Below are positions 55,059 through 64,000 of a stretch of 64,000 bases of DNA, piece after piece; positions within the stretch are counted from its first letter, which is position 1, and every line of letters begins with the position of its first letter. Position numbers and translations under genes: made by a program. The stretch covers positions 970,653 to 1,034,652 of the forward strand of contig NW_024468915.1 in assembly GCF_011745365.1 (NCBI RefSeq), written 5' to 3'. The stretch comes from Cryphonectria parasitica EP155 (lineage: Eukaryota; Ascomycota; Sordariomycetes; Diaporthales; Cryphonectriaceae). The notes beneath the pieces were generated by a model. It was not told the DNA's origin and did not search any database. It saw only the letters and a list, made by a program, of their open reading frames with translations.

Positions 55059-58000
55059 ATGGCCGATCTACTTGTCCTACCTCAGGCTACATATCAGGCG
55101 CCCTCACCGCAGGAACGGAGACGACGTCGTGAGCTTAATACAATAATCGAAGATGACCAAGAGGACGACGTGTCGCCGATTCGTTCACCATTCATGAGGA
55201 AGCAGATTGCCAGGAACAGAACACAGGAAGACAGGAACAAGATCCAGGCGTGGCTGGCACCCCTCGAGCCCACACTGAGGGAGGACGTCCTCACGCCCAA
55301 GGGTTTTCCCACCCCAAGAGGCCGCCACTTCATGACCGCCCCAACACTGCCGTCCTCTCCATCGTCAGCCTCATTTTCGGGCGAGGAAGACAGTTCTCGA
55401 GGGGGGTCATCGTGCAAGTCAGACGCGTGGCAGCGGTCGAGCGTCATGACCGATGTGACCGAGTTTGACGACCTATATGGCGTCTCAGATGAGGAAAGGG
55501 GAGAGCTCAAGCGCAACTCGGCAAGATCCTCTCGAGGTCCCAAGAACTACGGACACAGGCTTTCCCCCAAGACAACATCCGACGAGGCCAGGAAATCACT
55601 GCCACAGCTCTCCATCCCTGACCACCCTGAATCAGAGAATGTGGCGTGGTCGCCAGAACGCCGAGGAGGGTTGAAGAAGACACATGCATCGCCAGTTCCT
55701 CCGACACCACCCTCGGCTGTGGCCATGTCCCCAGCCATGCTGTCTTTCATGAAGGCCCAACATGCACACGCCATACCAACAATCTCGGCACCGCCATCTC
55801 TGGACGGATCTCTTGATGGCAGCCTTACATCTGAGCAGCTGGCGGCTATGACTGCGCCGGCAACGCCCGTCATGGCCGGCGAGGATCCCTCAGACAGTGA
55901 AAACTGGGCCGGTGTCCAGCTGCAGCCTGGCGCGATGGAGACTCTTCAGGCGCTCTCTGGACCAGATTCGGAGGACGAGATGGAGGAACACCGCCAGAAC
56001 CACGCCATTGAGGTTTCTGAGACGCCCATGGTGGAGACACACCGCCCATCACGCCCTCGCCTCATCACCAGTAACATCTCGAGGGCGCCCTTTGTGCTCT
56101 CCCCCGCCCAGCAGAGGTCTTCCCTGCAGGATCTCACTAAGCTGGATATCCCATCACCAGGCGGGTTCTTCTCTGGACTCTCACCACGGTCTCGGACGAC
56201 TTGGCACTACGGCACTTCGCCCGCTGAAGATATCGCTCCTCCCACGTCAACGACAGCTGAGCAATTCTATCGAGTGCCCTGGAGCAGTGAAGAGGCTCCG
56301 CCCATGGCTGCAGCTCCTGCCCAGCGGCCCCTTCGCATGACAGCTGGCGACTACTCGACCGAGCCCGTGGAGCAGATTATCGAGGCGCTCGAGTCCATCA
56401 AAGAGGAGGAAGATGTCCTGACCGCAATGCGCATCAGGTCTCCGATCACTGCCATCCGAGTGCCACAAAACCAAACACCTGCGAACCCGGGCGTCGACGC
56501 CGAACAGATTCTGTCGCCCCTCTCACCAAGAGATGAGAATGCGGTGACGGAGATCGTCGTCGACTTCGATCCCGAATACGCTCAAAAGCAGCGTGCGATT
56601 GCGACCTCGCACATCGACCGTACCGAGCTGTGGCTCAGGGCACAGTTTGCCTACTTGAGAGGCGTGGGCTTCGAGCCAGCGGAGCCCGGCGCAGATGTCG
56701 ATCCTGAGAAAGTCGTTCTCAAGACGACGGAGGGATCCGATGCAGGCGAAGAAGAGGCCGAACGGGCTCCCACACCACCTCCCAAGGATGGTGAGCAGCC
56801 CAGGCCCACCACGGCCCTTGTGCGCAAGAAGACGGTCCGCTTCTCGAGCCAAGTCACCACTACTGGTCCCTCCTTGGAGCTCAAGATGCCGTGTAGCCTC
56901 CCGTCCAGGCTTCTGAAGCAAGAATCCACCTACTACCGCGCCTTCCAGTCCATGATCGTCAAGTCCAGCCACGCAGACTCTTTCGTCTCCCGTGTGCCCC
57001 GCTTTGAGGCCCTCCAGGCCCAGCGCATCTCCCTCCGCGAGCAGCACCGTGCCCAGCTCCTCGGCAAGTACCAGCTCAGCGTCATCCCTCAATCCGCCAA
57101 GAAGCGCATGAGCGCCAACGTGGCCCGCGGGGACGACGAGATCTTCGAGGACCCAGAGAAGATGCGCGCCGATAAGGAGGCCGAAGCCCTGCGGCAGATG
57201 GCTACCGCCAACTGGCACGTCGCGGCAACCAAGATGCTCAACGGCGGCCGTCTCGTCTGCGCACCCGTGCACAAGCGACTGGCCCGCCTCTCCCTCGCGC
57301 CCGGCGCTGCCGTTGGGCCCAAGCGCCTGCGCATTCTCGACCTGGGCGGCCAGTCCACGTGCGACTGGGCATGGTACGCCGCCCACCAGTACCCCAACTC
57401 CAAGGTCTACACCGTCACGACCAAGTCGATCCGCCAGCTGTCCAACGCCAACGTGCGTGGGCCGCCCAACCACAGGCAGGTGGCTGTGACGAGCCTATCG
57501 AGGCTGCCCTTTGCCGACGGCCAGTTCGACCTCGTGTCGGCGCGCGAGCTGCACAGCATCCTCAAGAACTCAGACGTCGCCGACGCCGAGGACGAGTGGG
57601 ACGTCTGTCTCCGCGAGGTCATGCGCGTGCTGAAGCCCGGCGGCTATGTCGACTTCAGCGTCATGGACTCGGACATTGTCAACGCCGGCCCACTGGGCCT
57701 GGCCAAGAGCGTCGAGTTCGGCTTCACCCTGCAGACCCTCGGCTACGACCCCAGCCCAACCAAGACCTTCCTCTCCCGCCTCTACCGCGCTGGCTTTGAC
57801 GATGTCCGTCGCGGCTGGGTCGTGCTCCCCCTCGGCCCCAAGCCGGCAGAGAAGCCCGGTCCCATCCGCTACGGACCCAACGGTCCCATCGACGCCAAGA
57901 CCGCCGCGTCTCAGCAGCAGCAGCAGCAGCCCCCTCGCGGCGGGAAGACGCTGTGCCTGAATGCCATGGTGACCCAGGAGGCCCCGTCAGGCAGCACCGA

Positions 58001-58301
58001 CGGCGCTGCGGCCATCGCCGGCGTCGCGGGCACCTGGAGCTGGGAGAAGTGGATCCTGCGGTGCGAGATGGAGAAGGCCGCGGGCGAGATGCACAGCGGC
58101 TTCAAGCTGGCCGACACGGTGTCGACGGACGGCGGGGTCATGAAGGAGGCTGGGAAGAGCCTCGACGGCGTCGCTGCCGTGGTCGAGGAAGGCCGCGCTC
58201 GTGGTGCCGGCCTGCGCCTGCTGAAGGGGTATGCGCGCAAGCCTGAGAGGCGGGAGCTGGATGAGATCATGGGGACGATTGATATGATGCTGGACTTTTG
58301 A
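55059..58301 (+). CDS. Large protein with C-terminal class I methyltransferase domain
   Basis: Predicted SAM-dependent methyltransferase of unknown substrate. One exon, 1080 residues. About 700 N-terminal residues are disordered and rich in Ser, Pro, Glu and Thr with many SP/TP sites (RSPFMRKQIARN, SPRDENAVTEIVVDF). A basic-helical block near 620-700 (MPCSLPSRLLKQESTYYRAF, then RISLREQHRAQLLGKYQLSV) precedes the catalytic region. Motif I is LDLGGQSTCDWAWY, near residue 760, where the usual GxGxG is replaced by GGQSTCDW. Then YTVTTKSIRQLSNANVRGP, LPFADGQFDLVSARELHSI (post-motif I and motif II region) and LREVMRVLKPGGYVDFSVMD. The C terminus is helical, with a poly-Gln run at 57916-57930. Homologues with this divergent motif I occur in many Pezizomycotina to my recollection, but none that I know has a defined activity. 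The start at 55059 follows nine A bases. Confidence 0.83.
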   Translation: MADLLVLPQATYQAPSPQERRRRRELNTIIEDDQEDDVSPIRSPFMRKQIARNRTQEDRNKIQAWLAPLEPTLREDVLTPKGFPTPRGRHFMTAPTLPSSPSSASFSGEEDSSRGGSSCKSDAWQRSSVMTDVTEFDDLYGVSDEERGELKRNSARSSRGPKNYGHRLSPKTTSDEARKSLPQLSIPDHPESENVAWSPERRGGLKKTHASPVPPTPPSAVAMSPAMLSFMKAQHAHAIPTISAPPSLDGSLDGSLTSEQLAAMTAPATPVMAGEDPSDSENWAGVQLQPGAMETLQALSGPDSEDEMEEHRQNHAIEVSETPMVETHRPSRPRLITSNISRAPFVLSPAQQRSSLQDLTKLDIPSPGGFFSGLSPRSRTTWHYGTSPAEDIAPPTSTTAEQFYRVPWSSEEAPPMAAAPAQRPLRMTAGDYSTEPVEQIIEALESIKEEEDVLTAMRIRSPITAIRVPQNQTPANPGVDAEQILSPLSPRDENAVTEIVVDFDPEYAQKQRAIATSHIDRTELWLRAQFAYLRGVGFEPAEPGADVDPEKVVLKTTEGSDAGEEEAERAPTPPPKDGEQPRPTTALVRKKTVRFSSQVTTTGPSLELKMPCSLPSRLLKQESTYYRAFQSMIVKSSHADSFVSRVPRFEALQAQRISLREQHRAQLLGKYQLSVIPQSAKKRMSANVARGDDEIFEDPEKMRADKEAEALRQMATANWHVAATKMLNGGRLVCAPVHKRLARLSLAPGAAVGPKRLRILDLGGQSTCDWAWYAAHQYPNSKVYTVTTKSIRQLSNANVRGPPNHRQVAVTSLSRLPFADGQFDLVSARELHSILKNSDVADAEDEWDVCLREVMRVLKPGGYVDFSVMDSDIVNAGPLGLAKSVEFGFTLQTLGYDPSPTKTFLSRLYRAGFDDVRRGWVVLPLGPKPAEKPGPIRYGPNGPIDAKTAASQQQQQQPPRGGKTLCLNAMVTQEAPSGSTDGAAAIAGVAGTWSWEKWILRCEMEKAAGEMHSGFKLADTVSTDGGVMKEAGKSLDGVAAVVEEGRARGAGLRLLKGYARKPERRELDEIMGTIDMMLDF

Positions 58302-58886
58302 GGTTCGATTGATGAATGGATGCATGGATGCATGAATGGGGTTATGGTATATACAAACACGATTGACGATGCGCTCTTTTATTTTTCTATGTCTATCTCT
58401 TGGGATTCTTCTTCTTTGGGTGGGTGCAGGATCAGTAAAAACTAGAAATCTCCTTTTTTTGTAATAACGTGTCCTCTGTCCGGTTTGGATTCCGAGGACT
58501 TATGTATAAACAAGGAATACACACACTGCATCTGCCTGACATCAGTTCCCCAATAGGCGAAACATCATCTCTATAAACACGCGGCTAGCTTTGCACACGA
58601 AAATGTTTCTCGCCATATCGGTGTTTACGCCAAATAACCTGTACACCGTGTACACCGTGTGCATGAGGGGCAAGATAAGATCATTTCTGTGGTCAGATAG
58701 ACACTTCCAAGAAGCAGACAAAGCAAGCAATGGTATTTCAATACCTAGGTATCATTCGCTGGCCGTAGAGGCGTCTCATGGTATCAAGCTACGAACGCCA
58801 GCCCCCATGTCCTGTACGTTCTTTTTTTTTCTTCCTTTCTTTTTTCTTTCTTTGCTGTCTCTCGCGCGCGTTCTTGTTGGTGTCTT
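58302..58886. other. Convergent spacer, methyltransferase and MED14
   Basis: About 585 bp of 3' sequence. A nine-base unit TGTACACCG is tandemly repeated near 58640-58658. No gene seen. Confidence 0.55.
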
Positions 58887-61800
58887 CTAATCCAACACAA
58901 TCGGTGCTGCTTGGGACGAAGCCATGTTGAGCTGTATAGCAGCAGCAGTTGCCGGAACACCAGTCGCCAATGCCTTGACAGCAGCGCTGATCTTGCTCAA
59001 GAGGGCCTCGATGCCGCCGCCTCCGACCTTCACGACAACGGCAGTATCGAGGCCTTGCCATCCCTCAGGCGTGATGCGGCTGGTGAATATAGGCTGTAGC
59101 ACCTCGTCCAGCTCATCGCGCTGTCCTCCCTCCCGGCCGTACCGCTGCACTTCCCACCAGGCCTCGCCGTTTCGCGTCCTGACTCTGACGCTAAGCCGCA
59201 GTCTGCGCGGAGATTTGTTGTTCGCCACAGCTGCGAGCTCGAAGTGAACCGTTATCCAGTCCAGGGCATGTGGTACAACCTCGAAGAAGCCCTGGCCATT
59301 TTCAGACAGGACAGCCCAGGTAGCCTCCAGAGAATCGAGCACTCGGTGGAGGGGGAGCGTGGCCTGCAGACAGCGAGGTAGCGCCTTCATGCCGATCTGC
59401 GAGTTAATGAGCTTGTTGAGCATGTCCAGGATGCGTGTATGAGGACTGCCCGCCTCGAGATGGATCTTGATTTCCTGGTGCTTGGCCAGGTCCAGCGTCA
59501 CCTTCCATCGTTTGTCTCGTGTCGACGCGTCGCTGCCGGCCTCACCATAGGTGAAGACGAACTTGCGCAGTGTGACACTCTCACACTTCACGCCGCCGGC
59601 GCGGTCGCCCATCGAGCTCACGAACTCGACAAGGCGATCTATAGCTTTCAGACGGGTGGCGATAAGGGGGATGCAAGAACTGTCCATCGTACGTTGTATC
59701 TGCATCACGAATTGGCCGGCCTGCGCATCGTAGCGGACGTCGCGGTCGACGTGCTTCTTCTTGATCAGTGAGAACATGGACTTGTCTTTGACCTTCACCT
59801 TGACGTCTTGGATGATCTCGGGCCGCCCTTGGGCGCCTTCGACTTCCTCTCGGTACGTCATCGTGACATAGTCGCCGGCCCACGACGTCTTGAGCGGTCT
59901 GGTCGTCCGCTCACCATCTCGAGATGGTAATTGCCTCATGACCGCCGCAGTCTTGTAGAACATCCCTGGCATCTTTCGGCCAGGAGGTAGATAAGGGTTG
60001 TCCACCGGCTTGAACCCAAACTCAGGCTTACCAACGCCATGGTAGTCTGGTGGAGAATCCTTGAATCCACACATAGCAACGTTGACCATCTTTGTAAGTC
60101 TCGAGAAGAAATCGGTCGACAGTTTAGGGTTCACTGGCATTGTGAGAGGCTTGTACGTCTTGATGCGGGCATTTGGCTGGTTGTGCATCTTGTTGTTCCT
60201 GCCATCTGGCAGTTGGCTCGCCACTCTGTTGGGAGCAGTTGACGGGGCTGCTTTGGCCGGGTTGGCGCCGTCGTCCACACTAAGGCAAGGATCAGTCTGC
60301 TGTACAGAGTCAAGGGAAGATCTCTCGGGACCAATACTTACACTTCAACGAGCCACCAGTTGTCGCCGGCCAAGCTCACACAAACCACCACGTACCAAGG
60401 GGAGGGCCAGGTATCTCGCCTGAGCCAGAGGAGTTGGTAGAACTCTCTGGAGGGGTGCAGCTTCTTGGCCTCGTCTGGGAGGACTGGTCGCTTGCACATG
60501 ACCCATCCCATAGCCCTGCCGAGCCGAACAAGTTCTTCAAACAGACTCTCGCACCTAATGTGCTCAATCTGGCCAAAGCTGTCCTCTACAGCATCCCTAC
60601 CCCGAAGATTGAGGATGGCCTCTCTCCGACTGATCAGGGGTTTGGTAGGCTCCAGATAGAAATTGCCGGTGACGCCGTTGATCTTCACACTCAGTGTCTC
60701 CGAATGCGTCAGTTGTATCACCAGAATCGACTCTGATGGCTCGCTCTTGTGGAGCTTCATTGAGACGGAGACCTGACGGCTCGCATAGCGTGGCTTTGAC
60801 ATCAACTTGTCGCTGATAGACTTCAGAATATAGCTGACGTGCTTGCAGATGATTCGATTCAGAAGATCCTCGGCAGAGATCGTCTCTGTTCCAAACGATG
60901 ACAGATCTGCGTCACCTGTGACCTCCTTGCCGTCTCTGAACCATCGAATTGTGAGGTAGCTCGTCGGATGAAGACTAGGCAGCGAATCCGCAGATGGCGT
61001 CTTACCACTATTGACGCCAATGATGATCCAGCTTTTGGGTCCAGCATTGGCCTCTGGTTTGGGTCCAGTGCCGAGGTAGCGCTGCGCCCAGTACTGTATG
61101 CAGAGCGCCCTGTTCAAGGGCTCTACCTTGATGTGGTTGATCCAATGCTGCTGACTGAGCAGGACAGCCTGTCGCTGCAGCTCGCGGATCTTGTGTGTCA
61201 AGACATATCCATGGAGAAAGTCGTAACATCCCTTCAGACCCTGACGGCCGAGGACGTCATTCACGTTCATCGTCATGAAGTGGCGGACCTTGTCGGTAAG
61301 CTCTTGAGGCGCTGGAGAAAAGTCAAAACGAAAGTCGATGAACCACCATTGACTTTCCGGGTCGTCATTCCCGATGGTGAGGTCAACCTCGAACTCTCCC
61401 TGCACCTTGAACGTGACACGGCCGTCCTTGACGGTGAAGTCTCTGAATTCGTAAGGTATCTTGTCATAGTCATGAAGGGTCAAGCGAAAGGACAATAACG
61501 TATTCAGCTCGCCGAACCATTTCTGGATCTCCTCAGCTTTCAGAGCAGGTGGAGGGATGAACCTATTCTGTTAAGAGTCAATATAAGTCTTAATTCATGG
61601 GGCAGATGGAGGAATCAATCTTACACCAGGCATCCAGTCAGCTCGTCCTGTGGACAATACCTGCAATGCTGTCTTGATGTCGGGGTTTGGTAGTCGAATG
61701 TCATAGATGCCCCTTTTGACGTGACCCATGCGATCGAGGACTATGTTGTACTTTGCCAGTTGCTCTAGAATGTGGGAGTGGAGGTCAACGAGCTTGCTGA

Positions 61801-62314
61801 CTTGACCTGACTTCCTGCTCCATTCTGACATGACAAGTGCTTTGGTCCATTTGGCGTGCAGTTCATTGAGGAAGTTCAGGAGGAAGGCCTTCTTATTCTG
61901 ATTCTCCTCTGAGCTGTCCTCGCCAGATCCAGATGGGTTGCCATTGGCTGCTGCGCCCTGGCCAGGTGGCATCCTCGCCAGCTCCTCTACCCTTAACTGC
62001 AGTTCATTGTGTGACTTCTGCGCCAGACGCTGGAGAATGAAAGGTAGAGGGTAGTAGTTGGCAGTGATGTGTGCAATTTCGGGTGGTAGCGAGCTCATGA
62101 TGGTCTGTCCTGTGGCATTTGAGTCCGCCTGGCCTTGCTGGATGCTGTCTATGTTGCCGTTGACCATAGCAGTGCCGCCAACGGCCTGTCTGGTTTTGCT
62201 CGGGGAAGGCTCCTCCTTTTCCACGACTCCGTTGAGGACGCCGTTGATGACTTTGGGATTTCTGTCATGGTTGCTGCGGGCGACCGCCCCGTTCTGTGTG
62301 GCACCATTTTCCAT
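58887..62314 (-). CDS. MED14: Mediator complex subunit 14 (Rgr1)
   Basis: Scaffold of the Mediator complex that joins head, middle and tail modules. Three exons: 62314-61627, 61563-60342 and 60279-58887, giving 1100 residues. The first junction uses the donor GTGTAA and acceptor AATAG, chosen because GTAAGA one frame over would break the frame; it restores DWMPGFIPPPALKAEEIQKW. The Med14 domain starts near residue 70, SSLPPEIAHITANYYPLPFI, and continues with FGELNTLLSFRLTLHDYDKI and DLTIGNDDPESQWWFIDFRF, which is diagnostic. KGCYDFLHGYVLTHKIRELQ and CIQYWAQRYLGTGPKPE follow. The second junction joins WWLVEV to VDDGANPAKAA. The C-terminal third is conserved less strictly (ARCLQATLPLHRVLDSLEAT-like) and ends SSQAAPIVLD. 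Length is close to other fungal Med14 proteins. The first ATG in frame is used; the TTG seven codons upstream is not. Confidence 0.93.
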
Positions 62315-63898
62315 CTTGACCTGAGCCCCCAGCAACCTTAAGTCGACCCGAGGGCGAGAATCTCATTCGCGAGATCTCACCCTGCCTCTTGGCCCCTCCT
62401 TCGCTTTGCGCCCCCGTCGGTGAACAGGTTGGCAACGACGCGACGATCTTGAAACTCAAAAGAGGAACCGAGACACAAGTCAAGCGGTCGCAGCGATGAG
62501 CGCTGGTGACGGGTAGCCGAGTCGGGGGTTGTGAATCGTAGGCAGGTCGCGGAGCCCAGTCGCAGCCTCGTGCGTCCCTTTCAACGACGTCGCTGTTGCT
62601 TTTCACGGCAACAGAGGAGGGCCGTCTGGAAATACGAAGTGCAGTCGCGGCGGTACAGTGGCCTTACACGCGTCTGTCGGGTCAGGCAAGCGCGTCTAGG
62701 TCAGAAGATTGGGTAGCTCGCCAGTCTGTCGTCAGTCGCGTTCGGCAGTAGAGGTGGAGGAGGTTGGTAACTCTTGGGAGTCGTCGCCGCGAAAGCTGTC
62801 ACGAAGGTTTCTGTCTGTAGACAATGCGACTGTTCCCAAAATGGCTCTTTTTCGCAATGCGCGTTGTCGGGCGCTCCCTTGTGTTGACGTTAAGGTGAGG
62901 CGGGGACAGCCAGGTTGGAGGGTAAGGTATGTGAGAAAGTTGATGAGGGTAACAAGTTCGAAAGGTCCAAGGTTGGCAGGTTGCTGATTGACGTGAAGGG
63001 TCAGGTCGAAGCCGGGGTGGGACGCAGGCACTAACTTTAGCGCCAGTGCCCAGGTCTCGTCTCGACGCGGCGCCAAACCTATAAGCCTACTATGTAAGTA
63101 AGTACCCTGTGGTTACAAGTACAGGCCCAAGCCTACTGGCCGCTTGCCAGGCCGCTTTACCTAGCCACGACAGTTCTACTAAACTCCCCCCATGCCTATG
63201 ATAGCCGTGCTATCCCCTTTGTCTCCCTTTCACCTTACTACCACGTGACTACGGTGCCGACTGCCACTCGGCGCATCTCTTCTGACGGCTGCAGCCTTTA
63301 TAATTGCAGCTGTAGCGCATAAATGAACATCCTCCAGGAGCGCAATTGAAGTCAGGCCAGAAAAATTTCACAACAAGGTCTTCCATTTTCCTCTGGCACT
63401 CCGGGTGCCAGCAAGGGGCGCTGGATGCACGATCGCGGAACGATGCACCATCTCACCGAGGCAATTCTGTATATGCAAGAACGTTATAATTCAATCGATA
63501 TATTGCACACAGAAATCACCAGCAAGCACCTTCGTAATTCAAATCAATCTACAGTACAAGGGGATGGGTAAACTTCATCACGTTGTGAATCGCTTTCCAA
63601 GACATGGGGGAACCGATTGTATTACAGAACTTGATCAGTGGCCTTCTGTTCTATAAGTATCCTCTCTGGCAACCGGAACTTGCGTCATCCGTATATCCTA
63701 ATCTCTCGAGAATCCATCATTTGAGGTTGAGAATCTTATTCCAGGTTGAGGGTTGGGTTTGGGGGGGGGGGGGCCAAGAGTTTCGCGCTGATAGGGTTCT
63801 TAGATACCTCCTCTAGCTATTGCTGATTGTTATTTACAATTCCTCAAAGTGCTGACTATAGTGACCTTCGATTTGGAGCGCATTGCAGTTCACAGGAC
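62315..63898. other. Upstream region of MED14
   Basis: About 1.6 kb containing the MED14 promoter and the 3' region of the edge gene. G13 at 63761-63773. No coding frame is supported. Confidence 0.5.
63761..63773. repeat. G13 homopolymer
   Basis: Thirteen G on the + strand in the spacer left of the edge gene. Confidence 0.95.
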
Positions 63899-64000
63899 TT
63901 ACAACTTGTTCGTTGGCTGCGTGGCTGAGGTCGTCGGCCATTGGTAGCCCGCGGCATCAGAGAACCTGTATCCATACGATGCAGTGAAGTCGTCAAGCAC
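63899..64000 (-). CDS. Partial gene at window edge
   Basis: The last 33 codons before a TAA stop (63901-63899 on the minus strand) read without interruption to the window end: LDDFTASYGYRFSDAAGYQW, then PTTSATQPTNKL. The aromatic- and Gly-rich composition looks like real coding sequence and could be the end of an enzyme domain, but no family is recognised. An intron acceptor at TACAG near 63965 is also possible, in which case only about 20 codons are coding. Confidence 0.4.
   Translation of the reverse strand: MLDDFTASYGYRFSDAAGYQWPTTSATQPTNKL

Noticed and set aside
56523..57473. 316-codon open frame antisense to the large methyltransferase
   Set aside because: Shadow frame produced by GC-biased third positions; the sense strand carries clear methyltransferase motifs.

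Overview
This 64 kb window is nuclear DNA from a filamentous ascomycete (Pezizomycotina, most likely a Sordariomycete; this is inferred from gene content and style, not from a database match). Genes are compact and run on both strands. Most have one to three introns of about 50-140 nt with GT..AG ends and CTRAC-like branch sites. Third codon positions are GC-rich. Intergenic DNA carries many microsatellites and long G or C homopolymers. I saw no transposon, CRISPR array, rRNA or convincing tRNA, and no sign of a prophage or a secondary-metabolite cluster.

Layout, left to right. 0.1-5 kb: a mitochondrial ribosomal protein of the mL54 (MRPL37) family, then TAF7 (minus) and a TAF3-like histone-fold protein (plus) transcribed away from one shared promoter. 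5.4-8.1 kb: an eight-exon GH15 (trehalase/glucoamylase-like) gene. 8.1-11.8 kb: a long divergent spacer. 11.8-20.5 kb: a SLC35C2/Ymd8-type transporter, an Rcr-like small membrane protein, an unknown helical protein and a Crg1/Tmt1-like methyltransferase. 20.5-25.36 kb: 4.9 kb without a credible gene. 25.36-32 kb: a BTB/POZ protein, an S9 serine peptidase and an MFS transporter. 34.5-38.3 kb: a 1209-residue disordered and coiled-coil protein. 39.4-42.8 kb: the divergent GIR2/PUF6 pair. 44.1-45.2 kb: a Ser/Thr-rich single-span surface-type protein. 46.2-52.7 kb: a dense housekeeping block with RPB4, TRS23, RPN10, a borealin-type protein and TMA22. 53.6 kb: a possible small secreted protein. 55-58.3 kb: a large protein ending in a methyltransferase domain. 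58.9-62.3 kb: MED14. At the right edge a minus-strand gene appears to begin.

The window is rich in conserved machinery. Transcription initiation is represented by TAF7, TAF3, RPB4 and MED14, and translation or ribosome biogenesis by mL54, GIR2, PUF6 and TMA22. RPN10 serves proteolysis, TRS23 vesicle traffic, and borealin chromosome segregation. Several of these lie as divergent pairs that must share promoters: TAF7/TAF3, GIR2/PUF6, RPB4/TRS23 and RPN10/borealin. I did not find a clear new multi-gene system. The best leads are splice architectures (a start codon split by an intron in TRS23, a 20-nt exon inside the zinc site of TMA22), the TAF7-TAF3 pair, the large methyltransferase with an unusual motif I, and the long gene-poor spacers. 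All exon models were built by hand from reading frame, splice signals and remembered family conservation; none was tested against transcripts.
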